Assembly (NCBI GenBank): GCA_943357975.1
Contig: CALRGS010000010.1
Span: 1 to 15,045, forward strand
Reading direction: 5' to 3'
Origin: Candidatus Nomurabacteria bacterium
Lineage (GTDB): Bacteria > Patescibacteriota > Minisyncoccia > Phycocordibacterales > UBA1006
DNA length: 15,045 bases
This document shows, piece by piece, positions 7,878-13,159 of this stretch. The notes under the pieces are model-generated. The model had not been told where the DNA came from. It saw nothing but the letters and a program-made list of their open reading frames with translations, and did no database searches. A program made the translations under genes and the position numbers. Each line of letters opens with the position of its first letter. The stretch's first letter is position 1.

Positions 7878-7907
7878 CTAAAAACACCCCACGGGGGGTG
7901 TTTTTAG
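7878..7907 (-). terminator. Terminator of the hypothetical exported-protein gene (bidirectional)
   Basis: A perfect 13-bp stem, CTAAAAACACCCC (7878-7890) with GGGGTGTTTTTAG (7895-7907), closes a 4-nt loop and ends in T5 on either strand. It begins 11 nt after the stop at 7919 and insulates the rRNA promoter. Confidence 0.88.
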
Positions 7908-7918
7908 AGATTATTTCC

Positions 7919-8596
7919 TTATTTCTGGGCTACCGTTCCATCGCTTGTTTCCATACTAGCCAAGGCATCTTCGACACCTTGCACAAACTTATCCTGAACA
8001 CTCAGGAATACCTTAACTTCTTCCATTTTTGTAAGGTCAATAGTAGACCCAACCTTTGTCTGACTAAGAGACTCCTTGTCTTGTGAAAATTTATGCTCCA
8101 AACTTCTAATATTCCCTTTCCTTTTTGCTGTTTCAGGATCGCCGTCTATTTTTTGAGTACCGTCAATATTCCCCTCAATTTTAATACTTCGAGCAACACC
8201 ATCCACGCCTGTAATTTTAATAGTATTTCCACCCCCTGTTTCATCATATTCGATCATACCATCATGATCAATAATCATCATTTTTTTATTCCCTACCTCA
8301 TAACGAACCGTATCTGTTCCCATCTCCTGCATTTTATTCTGCAATTTTATAAATTCATTTTTTGATTTTGATTGCATTTCTTCAAATGAGTCAAACTGTT
8401 GCAGTGCGGGACTCTTTGCTTCTGCGGAAGCCAAAACAAATAAGAAGCTTGTGATGAGTACAAGTTTCTGAAGTAATGCTCTTTCGATTCCTGAAGAATG
8501 AGGTGCCGGGCTAATTTCCAGAGCAGAACCACGCATGTCTTCTGAGTGAAGCCTGGCCACAGAAGGCTTTTTAAATGGATTGAGGTTGAATTTCAT
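7919..8596 (-). CDS. Hypothetical exported or membrane-anchored protein
   Basis: I do not recognise this family. The 225-residue product starts MKFNLNPFKKPSV and has a hydrophilic N-terminus of about 40 residues, then one hydrophobic segment (about 42-60, LLQKLVLITSFLFVLAS) followed by AEAKS, which could be a late signal peptide site or a single membrane anchor. The remainder is polar, Lys/Glu/Asp-rich and probably mixed alpha/beta, with a Gly-rich region GGGNTIKITGVDGVA near 122-137 and a likely helical C-terminus. An alternative TTG at 8602 is in frame, but the ATG at 8596 is preferred because a TGATATAAT element ends 8 nt before it. It is monocistronic, with its own promoter and a strong terminator, and its neighbours give no hint of function. 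Confidence 0.75.
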   Translation of the reverse strand: MKFNLNPFKKPSVARLHSEDMRGSALEISPAPHSSGIERALLQKLVLITSFLFVLASAEAKSPALQQFDSFEEMQSKSKNEFIKLQNKMQEMGTDTVRYEVGNKKMMIIDHDGMIEYDETGGGNTIKITGVDGVARSIKIEGNIDGTQKIDGDPETAKRKGNIRSLEHKFSQDKESLSQTKVGSTIDLTKMEEVKVFLSVQDKFVQGVEDALASMETSDGTVAQK

Positions 8597-8604
8597 ATAC
8601 AAGG

Positions 8605-8613
8605 ATTATATCA
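8605..8613 (-). promoter_or_regulatory. Extended -10 promoter (TGA-TATAAT)
   Basis: A perfect TATAAT with TG one base upstream ends 8 nt before the ATG at 8596, giving a 5' UTR of only 0-3 nt. The -35 position overlaps the terminator arm of the next gene upstream and is not consensus. Confidence 0.6.
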
Positions 8614-8628
8614 TTTCCAAGTAATAAT

Positions 8629-8656
8629 AAAACCCCTCCGTACAGAAAGGGGTTTT
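8629..8656 (-). terminator. Terminator of the MscS-related membrane protein gene
   Basis: AAAACCCCT (8629-8637) pairs with AGGGGTTTT (8648-8656) around a 10-nt loop, with T-runs on the minus strand. It ends 21 nt after the stop at 8678. Confidence 0.82.
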
Positions 8657-8677
8657 ATATACTAGTTAAGTAAATGA

Positions 8678-9406
8678 CTAGTTATGAGAAACCATGTCAG
8701 AAACCTTACTAATAGCTCGAGCTGCTGCATCCTTTCCTCCTAATCCAAACGCTAGGCCGAATGCGAGCGCAAGTGCTGCCATAATCGCTGTCCAAAGGGT
8801 CTGGATCAAATCAGAACCAATTCCAAGCTGATTCAAGGCGAATAGGATTGTTGTAACCCAGATTGCCCATTTGGTAATAGATCCAACCAAGTTTGCTGAC
8901 TGAACATTTGCCATTTTTGCCGATCCGGAAACCGCCTTACTTGCCATACCTGCCAATACAGAACCAACCACTACGATTAATGCTGCAACAATAACTCGTG
9001 GGAGGAATACTACAACAATCTGCTGGAGGAACATATTTACTGTTCCGAGACCGAGAACGTCTAGTGCTCCGATCAAGAATACCAAGATAAAGAACCATTT
9101 AACGAGCCACCCAATAAACGAACCAAGGTCAAAATGATATCCTGCCTTGTTGATAGACTCCTTGATTGAAGTTCCTTCAAAAAGCTTGTTCACCTTGGTT
9201 AGGTTCACTACATGAGTCACTGCCTTGCCAATCAATCCTGCAAGAACACATCCTATGATAAAGATTACCAATGCAAGAAGTACTCCTGGCAACCAACTGA
9301 TAATTCCCAACCAAAATGCTTGGAGAGATGAGAGAAAGACTTGTCCTTGTTGAACTGCTAACATAAAAATATAGTACTGTGAGACTGCTAGTGTTAAATG
9401 ATTCAT
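8678..9406 (-). CDS. MscS-related membrane protein with conserved TM-helix repeats (CmpX-like)
   Basis: The 242-residue protein is almost entirely membrane-embedded, with hydrophobic stretches at about residues 30-60, 93-117, 124-152, 170-192 and 198-222. The blocks LPGVLLALVIFIIGCVLAGL and LPRVIVAALIVVVGSVLAGM are an internal repeat matching the conserved TM helix family (PF05552 type) found in CmpX-like relatives of small-conductance mechanosensitive channels. The C-terminal AFGLAFGLGGKDAAARAI matches the Gly/Ala-rich pore helix pattern of that group. It ends right after this helix and lacks the MscS beta domain, so channel activity is inference; a role in envelope stress or membrane tension is plausible. 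It is monocistronic. Its ATG overlaps the TGA of a 6-codon upstream ORF (ATGA), and no Shine-Dalgarno site precedes it. Confidence 0.85.
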   Translation of the reverse strand: MNHLTLAVSQYYIFMLAVQQGQVFLSSLQAFWLGIISWLPGVLLALVIFIIGCVLAGLIGKAVTHVVNLTKVNKLFEGTSIKESINKAGYHFDLGSFIGWLVKWFFILVFLIGALDVLGLGTVNMFLQQIVVVFLPRVIVAALIVVVGSVLAGMASKAVSGSAKMANVQSANLVGSITKWAIWVTTILFALNQLGIGSDLIQTLWTAIMAALALAFGLAFGLGGKDAAARAISKVSDMVSHN

Positions 9407-9423
9407 GGCCCCGGACAGGTCAT
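9403..9423 (-). CDS. Possible 6-codon upstream ORF (MTCPGP) coupled to the membrane protein gene
   Basis: ATG ACC TGT CCG GGG CCA TGA starts 6-7 nt after the predicted transcription start, and its TGA overlaps the downstream ATG as ATGA. Ribosomes loading at this first ATG of a near-leaderless mRNA could reinitiate on the main gene. AAGGAA precedes the ATG by 6 nt but probably lies upstream of the transcription start. It may be chance; the fit to the promoter and the exact overlap make it worth noting. Confidence 0.3.
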   Translation of the reverse strand: MTCPGP

Positions 9424-9435
9424 GTATCGTTCCTT

Positions 9436-9444
9436 ATTATACCA
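9436..9444 (-). promoter_or_regulatory. Extended -10 promoter (TGG-TATAAT) of the MscS-related gene
   Basis: A perfect TATAAT preceded by TG at the extended position. A weak TTGCAT lies 18 nt upstream. The predicted start site is about 9429, giving a 23-nt leader before the main ATG and 6 nt before the upstream ORF. Confidence 0.6.
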
Positions 9445-9474
9445 CCCTTTGAAAATTGGATGCAAGCTACCTAA

Positions 9475-9507
9475 AAAGCCGGAATTTGCGAAGCAAATTC
9501 CGGCTTT
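9475..9507 (-). terminator. Terminator of the winged-helix gene
   Basis: A perfect 15-bp stem (9475-9489 with 9493-9507, core GCCGGAATTTGC) closes a 3-nt loop and is followed on the minus strand by TTTTTAG. It starts 4 nt past the stop codon at 9511. Confidence 0.88.
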
Positions 9508-9510
9508 CCC

Positions 9511-10137
9511 CTACCGCAACTCTGGATGGTCAATTTTGTTAATCAACTTCTCGTGAGGATAATCAAGGACGTCTCGGAGCAACTTGTCATACATATTCAA
9601 GCGATACATGAATTCTTCCATTTCAAATACGGAATAGCGAAGCTCCTTGCCGATTTCTGCCTCAAGCTCCTTGATACGTCGTTCAATTAATTTACGATTG
9701 AGGCGATCTCCTACGATCATCAAATCCATCACTCTATCATTGTCATGCAAAAATATTCCGGAAACAAGGAAGAGTCCTACTTTTCCGATTTTATTAAATC
9801 GAGGAAGCAAATCCGGAATATGAGTTCCTGCAGCATCTACAAGGAGGCTCCGAAGTGGTTCACTAATGCTAAATTCTTTGTGTGCAATATATCCCTTGAG
9901 TTTTTTTCTACTTGTCTTACGACCACGAACAGTAACCTTTACAACACTTTTAGACTTAATCATCCCAACCTTTACAAGCTCAAGTAGATCCTCCCTGATC
10001 ATTTTTGGTTTTACACGCAAACGCTCTGCCAAATCATCGACCGATAAGGCAACTTCTTGGTTTAACAAGAAAAATTTCATTAATTTTACCCGCGTCATCG
10101 AACCGAATAATTTACCCAAAATGTCTAACTGTTTCAT
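9511..10137 (-). CDS. Winged-helix regulator with degenerate nucleotidyltransferase-like domain
   Basis: The 208-residue protein begins MKQLDILGKLFGSMTRVKLM. Residues about 5-70 form an ArsR-like winged helix: LFGSMTRVKLMKFFLLN (helix 1), LSVDDLAERLRVKPKMIREDLLELVKVGMIKS (helix-turn-helix), then a basic wing RGRKTSRKKLKG. Residues about 100-200 resemble the nucleotidyltransferase-like domain often fused to such winged helices (RVMDLMIVGD, then LEAEIGKELRYSVFEMEEFMYR). The catalytic GS and double Asp are not intact, so this half is probably a sensor or scaffold rather than an enzyme. DNA binding is inferred. An upstream in-frame ATG at 10164 is rejected because the TATAAT promoter box lies between the two. 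It is transcribed alone, downstream of the rplL terminator. Confidence 0.8.
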   Translation of the reverse strand: MKQLDILGKLFGSMTRVKLMKFFLLNQEVALSVDDLAERLRVKPKMIREDLLELVKVGMIKSKSVVKVTVRGRKTSRKKLKGYIAHKEFSISEPLRSLLVDAAGTHIPDLLPRFNKIGKVGLFLVSGIFLHDNDRVMDLMIVGDRLNRKLIERRIKELEAEIGKELRYSVFEMEEFMYRLNMYDKLLRDVLDYPHEKLINKIDHPELR

Positions 10138-10146
10138 ATAGTGGGC

Positions 10147-10152
10147 ATTATA
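10147..10152 (-). promoter_or_regulatory. -10 element (TATAAT) of the winged-helix gene
   Basis: A perfect TATAAT ends 9 nt before the ATG at 10137, giving a predicted UTR of about 3 nt. The -35 position (10170-10175, TTTTTG) lies in the T-tract of the rplL terminator. It decides the start codon of the gene. Confidence 0.55.
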
Positions 10153-10170
10153 CCCTATTTCCAAGCCAGC

Positions 10171-10196
10171 AAAAAAGCTCCCAAGGGAGCTTTTTT
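10171..10196 (-). terminator. Terminator of rplJ-rplL
   Basis: AAAAAAGCTCCC (10171-10182) and GGGAGCTTTTTT (10185-10196) form a near-continuous hairpin ending in six T residues on the minus strand, 16 nt past the rplL stop. Confidence 0.92.
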
Positions 10197-10212
10197 GTGG
10201 TGCAATAGTGAA

Positions 10213-10602
10213 TTATTTCAATTCTACCTTTCCACCTGCGTCTTCAATCTGCTTCTTCAAAGCATCAGCATCTTCCTTCTTCATTCCCTCTTTCAAGGTT
10301 GCTGGAAGGTTGTCTACCAAGTCTTTAGCTTCCTTGAGACCAAGGCCGAGAGATTCCTTCACGATTTTCATCATGCCGATTTTCGCTCCTCCATCTGATA
10401 CCAATACTACAGTAAAGTCAGATTTTTCCTCAACTGCTGCCGCTGCAGGACCTGCAACCGCTACTGCTGCTGCAGAAACTCCGAACTTAACTTCGAATAA
10501 TTTTACCAACTCGTTCAAGTCAAGTACTGACATTTCTTCAATTGATTTTACAATTGCAGCGAATTTTGCTGGAACTTCTACTATTTTTGTTGTTTCTTCC
10601 AT
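10213..10602 (-). CDS. rplL: Large-subunit ribosomal protein bL12 (L7/L12)
   Basis: L7/L12 forms the flexible ribosomal stalk that recruits and activates translation GTPases; it binds the ribosome through L10. The 129-residue product has the standard three parts: an N-terminal dimerisation helix region (about 10-40, FAAIVKSIEEMSVLDLNELVKLFEVKFGVS), an Ala-rich hinge (AAAVAVAGPAAAAVEEKS, about 44-61), and the C-terminal domain with EKSDFTVVLVSDGGAKIGMMKIVKESLGLGLKEAKDLVDNLP pattern (E-K-x-x-F-x-V-x-L and G-L-x-L-K-E-A-K-x-L-V). Length is normal. It follows rplJ after 28 nt and is closed by a strong terminator, so the operon is rplJ-rplL only; the usual rpoB neighbour is absent. There is no Shine-Dalgarno site before the ATG. 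Confidence 0.97.
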   Translation of the reverse strand: MEETTKIVEVPAKFAAIVKSIEEMSVLDLNELVKLFEVKFGVSAAAVAVAGPAAAAVEEKSDFTVVLVSDGGAKIGMMKIVKESLGLGLKEAKDLVDNLPATLKEGMKKEDADALKKQIEDAGGKVELK

Positions 10603-10630
10603 ATATTTTGTAAATTTAGAAAATTAATAA

Positions 10631-11122
10631 TTAAGATGTCTTCTTCTCTGCAATTGCATTAAGTGCCAATACCAATCCTTGAATTGGACTATTGATAACG
10701 TTAACGAACATACCTCGGAGAACTGGAGTCGCAGGAATCGTAGCAATAGCTGTGATTTCTGCCTTGTCCATAAATCGTCCTTCGAATACTCCACCTACCA
10801 TTGCGAGTTTTCCTTCGAATTTCTTTACGAAATTCCAAACTTCTCGTGCTGGTGCGATAAGATCCTTTGAATACGCAACAGCCATTTCGCCGTCCATTAC
10901 AGGCATATCACCTGTAATTCCAGCTGCTGTAAGCGCTCGTTTCAAAAGTGATTTTTTAACCACCTTGAATCCAGAATCAGCCGACGCGAGAGCGTCTCGC
11001 ATTTTCATCGTATCCGCAACGGTCATTCCCTTTGCGTGCACGAACACGATAGATCCAGAATCCTTGGTAATTTTTTCAAATCCCGAAAGGAGCTCTGCTT
11101 TCTTTTGTTTCGTAAGAGCCAT
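10631..11122 (-). CDS. rplJ: Large-subunit ribosomal protein uL10
   Basis: L10 anchors the L7/L12 dimers to 23S rRNA at the stalk base and in many bacteria represses its own mRNA. The 163-residue product starts MALTKQKKAELLSGFEKI, typical of L10, with FVHAKGMTVADTMKMRDAL in the first beta-alpha unit, VVKKSLLKRAL (the conserved K-N/K-S/T-L motif) near 54-65, and a C-terminal helix (SPIQGLVLALNAIAEKKTS) that should carry the L12 dimers. The C-terminal helix is short, compatible with few L12 dimers. An L10-leader-like RNA and a TTGACA promoter lie directly upstream, and rplL follows. rplK and rplA, the usual upstream partners, are not in the window. The ATG has no Shine-Dalgarno site. Confidence 0.96.
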   Translation of the reverse strand: MALTKQKKAELLSGFEKITKDSGSIVFVHAKGMTVADTMKMRDALASADSGFKVVKKSLLKRALTAAGITGDMPVMDGEMAVAYSKDLIAPAREVWNFVKKFEGKLAMVGGVFEGRFMDKAEITAIATIPATPVLRGMFVNVINSPIQGLVLALNAIAEKKTS

Positions 11123-11159
11123 AGTTAAAAAGATTAGTGTTTATAAAGTTGTACCCAAT

Positions 11160-11240
11160 ATCGAGAATTCGACCTCGGTAGCAAATTAAGCCCCGCAAAG
11201 CCTTAGCAACGTGGGACAGCCACTGTCTGTGGTGTACAAG
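11160..11240 (-). ncRNA. L10 leader-like autoregulatory mRNA element
   Basis: Between the promoter and rplJ the RNA reads CCACAGACAGTGGCTG, then GGGGCTTAATTTG and CTACCGAGGTCG. The kink-turn-like AGACAG segment and the TTAAT...CTACCGAGGT 3' arm match the ribosomal protein L10 leader family (Rfam L10_leader), which binds the L10(L12) complex to limit rplJL expression. The match is from memory of the family; an Infernal search would settle it. Confidence 0.7.
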
Positions 11241-11245
11241 CATTC

Positions 11246-11273
11246 ATACTACTTGATTTTGAATAAATGTCAA
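11246..11273 (-). promoter_or_regulatory. rplJL promoter (TTGACA-N16-TAGTAT)
   Basis: A consensus TTGACA (11268-11273) and TAGTAT (11246-11251) are 16 nt apart on the minus strand. The predicted start near 11239 is exactly where the L10 leader-like RNA begins. The -35 is only 4 nt from the terminator of the preceding gene. Confidence 0.7.
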
Positions 11274-11277
11274 GAAA

Positions 11278-11301
11278 AAAACCCGTCAATTGACGGGTTT
11301 T
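11278..11301 (-). terminator. Terminator overlapping the 3' end of the fibre-like gene
   Basis: A perfect 24-nt palindrome (AAAACCCGTCAA with TTGACGGGTTTT) followed by T residues on the minus strand. The last four sense codons and the TGA (11286-11288) of the upstream gene lie inside it. Confidence 0.85.
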
Positions 11302-12389
11302 AAAACCATGCGATGACTATCTACAGCAAATCCAACTTTCTTTATCATGGATACCGTAGGTTTAGTTATGGATACGCGTCCTGGAATACTATCAAGGTAA
11401 TATGATTTGCCAGACACAAGTCCTGTAAATCCATCACAAGGAGCCCCTACATACACACTTTTTGTTTCCCCTAATGCTCCAGATTCCGAAGCAACCCCAA
11501 TGGTATTATCCAACCTATCACCTACACCAAAATGGTCTTCGTTGCCCGTTGAATATCCATAATTAATTGCCCCGTCTAGAATAGTAGCTGTTGGATACGT
11601 CCTGGTTTTGTAAACACGTCCTCCTTGGGTTTGTGTCTCGAAAACCGAGAACACCATGTCCTGAGTTGGGAAACTCGTCCACGATGCCCCACTATTAGAA
11701 CTATACAGCCTCATACCATCTGGATAGGGGTTTGCATTTGAATAGAAAAACGTAGTACTTCCTCCGCCAACTCTTTGAAAATCCAAGATGAGGGCATACT
11801 GCGTATTAGGAAGAACCAAGAGTGGTGGATCAAAAACGAGCATGGCCTGAATCGCTGGATTGTTCGCGGCATGGTAATACGAAGCAGTAGCCAAATCAGG
11901 TCCTGAAGGTACTCCACCTAGCAAGCGCCTTATTTTTGCAGTAAAGGTCATCAGGTTTGCGCCTGCTCGAAAACGAATAGATTTGATACCTAACGCGCTC
12001 GATGTTGTTACAAATGATTGTGCCACCCATTCTCCTTGGGGCGTGACTACTGAAGAAAAAGGGTTAGCTTGTTGGTCTACGGTTAAATACCCTGTTAGCC
12101 CATCCCCCATTGCAAGCAAATCCCCTGCCTGAATAGATTCCCCATAAACAAATGCGGCTTTGTTTACCAGATCGATAATTGATTGATTGGAGAGGTTTCC
12201 CAAGTTCCCCAGTGAATCTGTACCCAACACCTTTGTTATTGAACCACTAGAAAGTGAGTCGATCCTCATATTTCCTGCGACATGCAGGGTGGCCTGAGGA
12301 GTTTCAGTGTTGATACCAACCTTGTTTATTTGGGCAACAACCGAGAGTGAGTACATCATGCCGATAATACCTGTGCTGATTTTTTTCAT
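11286..12389 (-). CDS. Secreted fibre- or adhesin-like protein with GINT-type N-terminus
   Basis: No exact family is assigned. From the ATG at 12389 the 367-residue product has a signal peptide, MKKISTGIIGMMYSLSVVAQ, followed by INKVGINTETPQATLHVAGN. The latter is the G-I-N-T-x-x-P-x-A-x-L-H/D-V signature common at the start of secreted Bacteroidota proteins and of phage-type tail or spike proteins. A middle beta-rich domain (about 115-250, with SIRFRAGANLMTFTAKIRRLLGG and LPNTQYALILDF) resembles bacterial surface jelly-roll domains such as choice-of-anchor R. The C-terminus (GLVSGKSYYLDSIPGRVSITKPT...KKVGFAVD) resembles a repeated structural module of phage fibre proteins. An adhesin or fibre role is inference. 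The upstream ATG at 12425 is less likely because it would precede the signal peptide. A 49-bp repeat shared with the toxin gene lies 50 nt before the start. Confidence 0.75.
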   Translation of the reverse strand: MKKISTGIIGMMYSLSVVAQINKVGINTETPQATLHVAGNMRIDSLSSGSITKVLGTDSLGNLGNLSNQSIIDLVNKAAFVYGESIQAGDLLAMGDGLTGYLTVDQQANPFSSVVTPQGEWVAQSFVTTSSALGIKSIRFRAGANLMTFTAKIRRLLGGVPSGPDLATASYYHAANNPAIQAMLVFDPPLLVLPNTQYALILDFQRVGGGSTTFFYSNANPYPDGMRLYSSNSGASWTSFPTQDMVFSVFETQTQGGRVYKTRTYPTATILDGAINYGYSTGNEDHFGVGDRLDNTIGVASESGALGETKSVYVGAPCDGFTGLVSGKSYYLDSIPGRVSITKPTVSMIKKVGFAVDSHRMVLKPVN

Positions 12390-12439
12390 AATTTTTAGTT
12401 TTAAAATGAACAAATAATTACTCACAGATTAGCAGGTCG

Positions 12440-12488
12440 AGATAAAATCTAGATAAAGAATTTCTCAAGAAGTTCTAAAGTTTTGGTT
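12440..12488 (-). repeat. 49-bp direct repeat, copy 1 (putative shared promoter/operator)
   Basis: Identical over 49 bp to 13019-13067. It contains AGAATTTCT (12457-12465) and AGAAGTTCT (12468-12476), two AGAA-N-TTCT dyads whose centres are 11 bp apart. On the minus strand a TTGAGA (12463-12468) could be a -35 with a poor -10 (TTATCT or TATCT) at the repeat end. It ends 50 nt before the fibre-like gene, the position expected of a promoter/operator. Confidence 0.75.
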
Positions 12489-12507
12489 ATCCACAGGTTT
12501 ATTTTGC

Positions 12508-12536
12508 TTGTAAGTTTTTGCGACGACTGATATACT
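12508..12536 (+). promoter_or_regulatory. Plus-strand promoter candidate (TTGTAA-N17-TGA-TATACT)
   Basis: TTGTAA (12508-12513), a 17-nt spacer and TATACT (12531-12536) with TG in the extended position. It faces the toxin gene's 3' end, against all the genes. A transcript from about 12543 would reach the hairpin at 12564-12587, a possible RNA of about 50 nt, or continue antisense to the toxin mRNA. Confidence 0.35.
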
Positions 12537-12563
12537 TCAGACATAATTTGGGGCAACCCATTT

Positions 12564-12587
12564 AAAAGCCACCGCGAGGTGGCTTTT
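12564..12587. terminator. Terminator of the toxin gene, hairpin symmetrical on both strands
   Basis: AAAAGCCACC (12564-12573) pairs with GGTGGCTTTT (12578-12587) around a 4-nt loop, GCGA on the plus strand. The toxin TAA overlaps the base of the stem. The T-tracts are short (four) in both directions, so termination may be moderate. Confidence 0.75.
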
Positions 12588-12972
12588 AGGATAAAATCAA
12601 TTTACAGTAAGCTTCTTTTACTGACCTTAATTCATTTTCTGAAACTTCGTATATCTTTTCCTCTAGACGTTTCCTGTCCAAGATTCTTGCTTGATTTAAA
12701 ATAGCGCAACGCTCCACAGTGGTATGTGTTAATGTTACATACCAACTACCATGATGTATCTTTGTTGTTAGTGGTATTCCTAAAAATACGTCTGTGGAAA
12801 ATTTCTTCAAAATAAGTACAGGTCTTCTAAATGTTTCTCCTTTGCCATACGATTCATTGCCTATGTTTTTACCTAGTCTACACCATTTTATTTCGCCTTC
12901 TTTTACTGGTGACAAGTCTAAACGAGCGTCAGTTTCTTGTTTAACCAGGTTCCACATTTCGTAGTTGTTCAT
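12586..12972 (-). CDS. MazF/PemK-type toxin (mRNA interferase family), no antitoxin visible
   Basis: MazF/PemK toxins are small endoribonucleases that cut mRNA at short motifs, normally held inactive by a partner antitoxin. This 128-residue protein has the fold's sequence pattern: GEIKWCRLGKNIG (about 26-38), ETFRRPVLILKKF (46-58), FLGIPLTTKIHHGSWYVTL (63-81) and AILNQARILDRKRL (90-103), matching strand S1, the R-P-V-L-I/V block and the I-x-x-x-Q-x-R-x-x-D motif. An N-terminal extension of about 25 residues (MNNYEMWNLVKQETDARLDLS) precedes the domain. No antitoxin ORF lies on either side: the 187 nt upstream hold only the 49-bp repeat and the palindromic terminator. It may be a solitary toxin, a domesticated regulator, or controlled by an RNA or a distant antitoxin. 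Confidence 0.82.
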   Translation of the reverse strand: MNNYEMWNLVKQETDARLDLSPVKEGEIKWCRLGKNIGNESYGKGETFRRPVLILKKFSTDVFLGIPLTTKIHHGSWYVTLTHTTVERCAILNQARILDRKRLEEKIYEVSENELRSVKEAYCKLILS

Positions 12973-13018
12973 ATTTTTATGTCTGGCTATTATTAATCAT
13001 CCAAACCCTAACACACAC

Positions 13019-13067
13019 AGATAAAATCTAGATAAAGAATTTCTCAAGAAGTTCTAAAGTTTTGGTT
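13019..13067 (-). repeat. 49-bp direct repeat, copy 2 (putative shared promoter/operator)
   Basis: An exact copy of 12440-12488, 579 bp away. The two AGAA-N-TTCT dyads are at 13036-13044 and 13047-13055. It ends 46 nt upstream of the toxin ATG, nearly the same spacing as copy 1 to the fibre-like gene. Flanking sequence differs at once on both sides. Confidence 0.75.
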
Positions 13068-13077
13068 TAAGTGATTT

Positions 13078-13117
13078 GCCCAAACAAAAAACCGCCTAGG
13101 CGGTTTTTTGTTTGGGC
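13078..13117 (-). terminator. 40-bp perfect palindromic terminator of the S-layer-like gene
   Basis: Plus-strand 13078-13097 is the exact reverse complement of 13098-13117. The core is CCGCC/GGCGG flanked by A6/T6 and by GCCCAAAC/GTTTGGGC. An outer GTGAT/ATCAC extends it. Stem length and T-run suit a highly expressed gene. Confidence 0.88.
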
Positions 13118-13159
13118 ATCACATGAACTATCCGCGTGCTGCACAAACCATATTTCTTA

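Noticed and set aside
7477..7918. A 16S remnant or tRNA genes in the 23S leader
   Set aside because: No conserved 16S 3' block, no T-loop GGTTCGAATC pattern and no cloverleaf could be found on either strand.
9403..9423. UGA as a sense codon (SR1/Gracilibacteria code)
   Set aside because: Long genes such as rodA, secD and rplJ are intact without in-frame TGA, and the fibre-like gene ends normally with TGA.
10208..11189. Plus-strand ORFs opposite rplL and rplJ
   Set aside because: Mirror translations of ribosomal protein genes that are certain on the minus strand.
12487..12495. TTATCCACA, a perfect DnaA box at the edge of repeat copy 1
   Set aside because: Only one box is visible, with no cluster, no AT-rich unwinding element and no dnaA or dnaN gene; a single 9-mer is expected by chance in a genome.
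12440..13067. CRISPR-like or insertion-sequence interpretation of the 49-bp repeats
   Set aside because: There are only two copies, 579 bp apart, with a gene between them, no transposase, no terminal inverted repeats and no target duplication that I can see.
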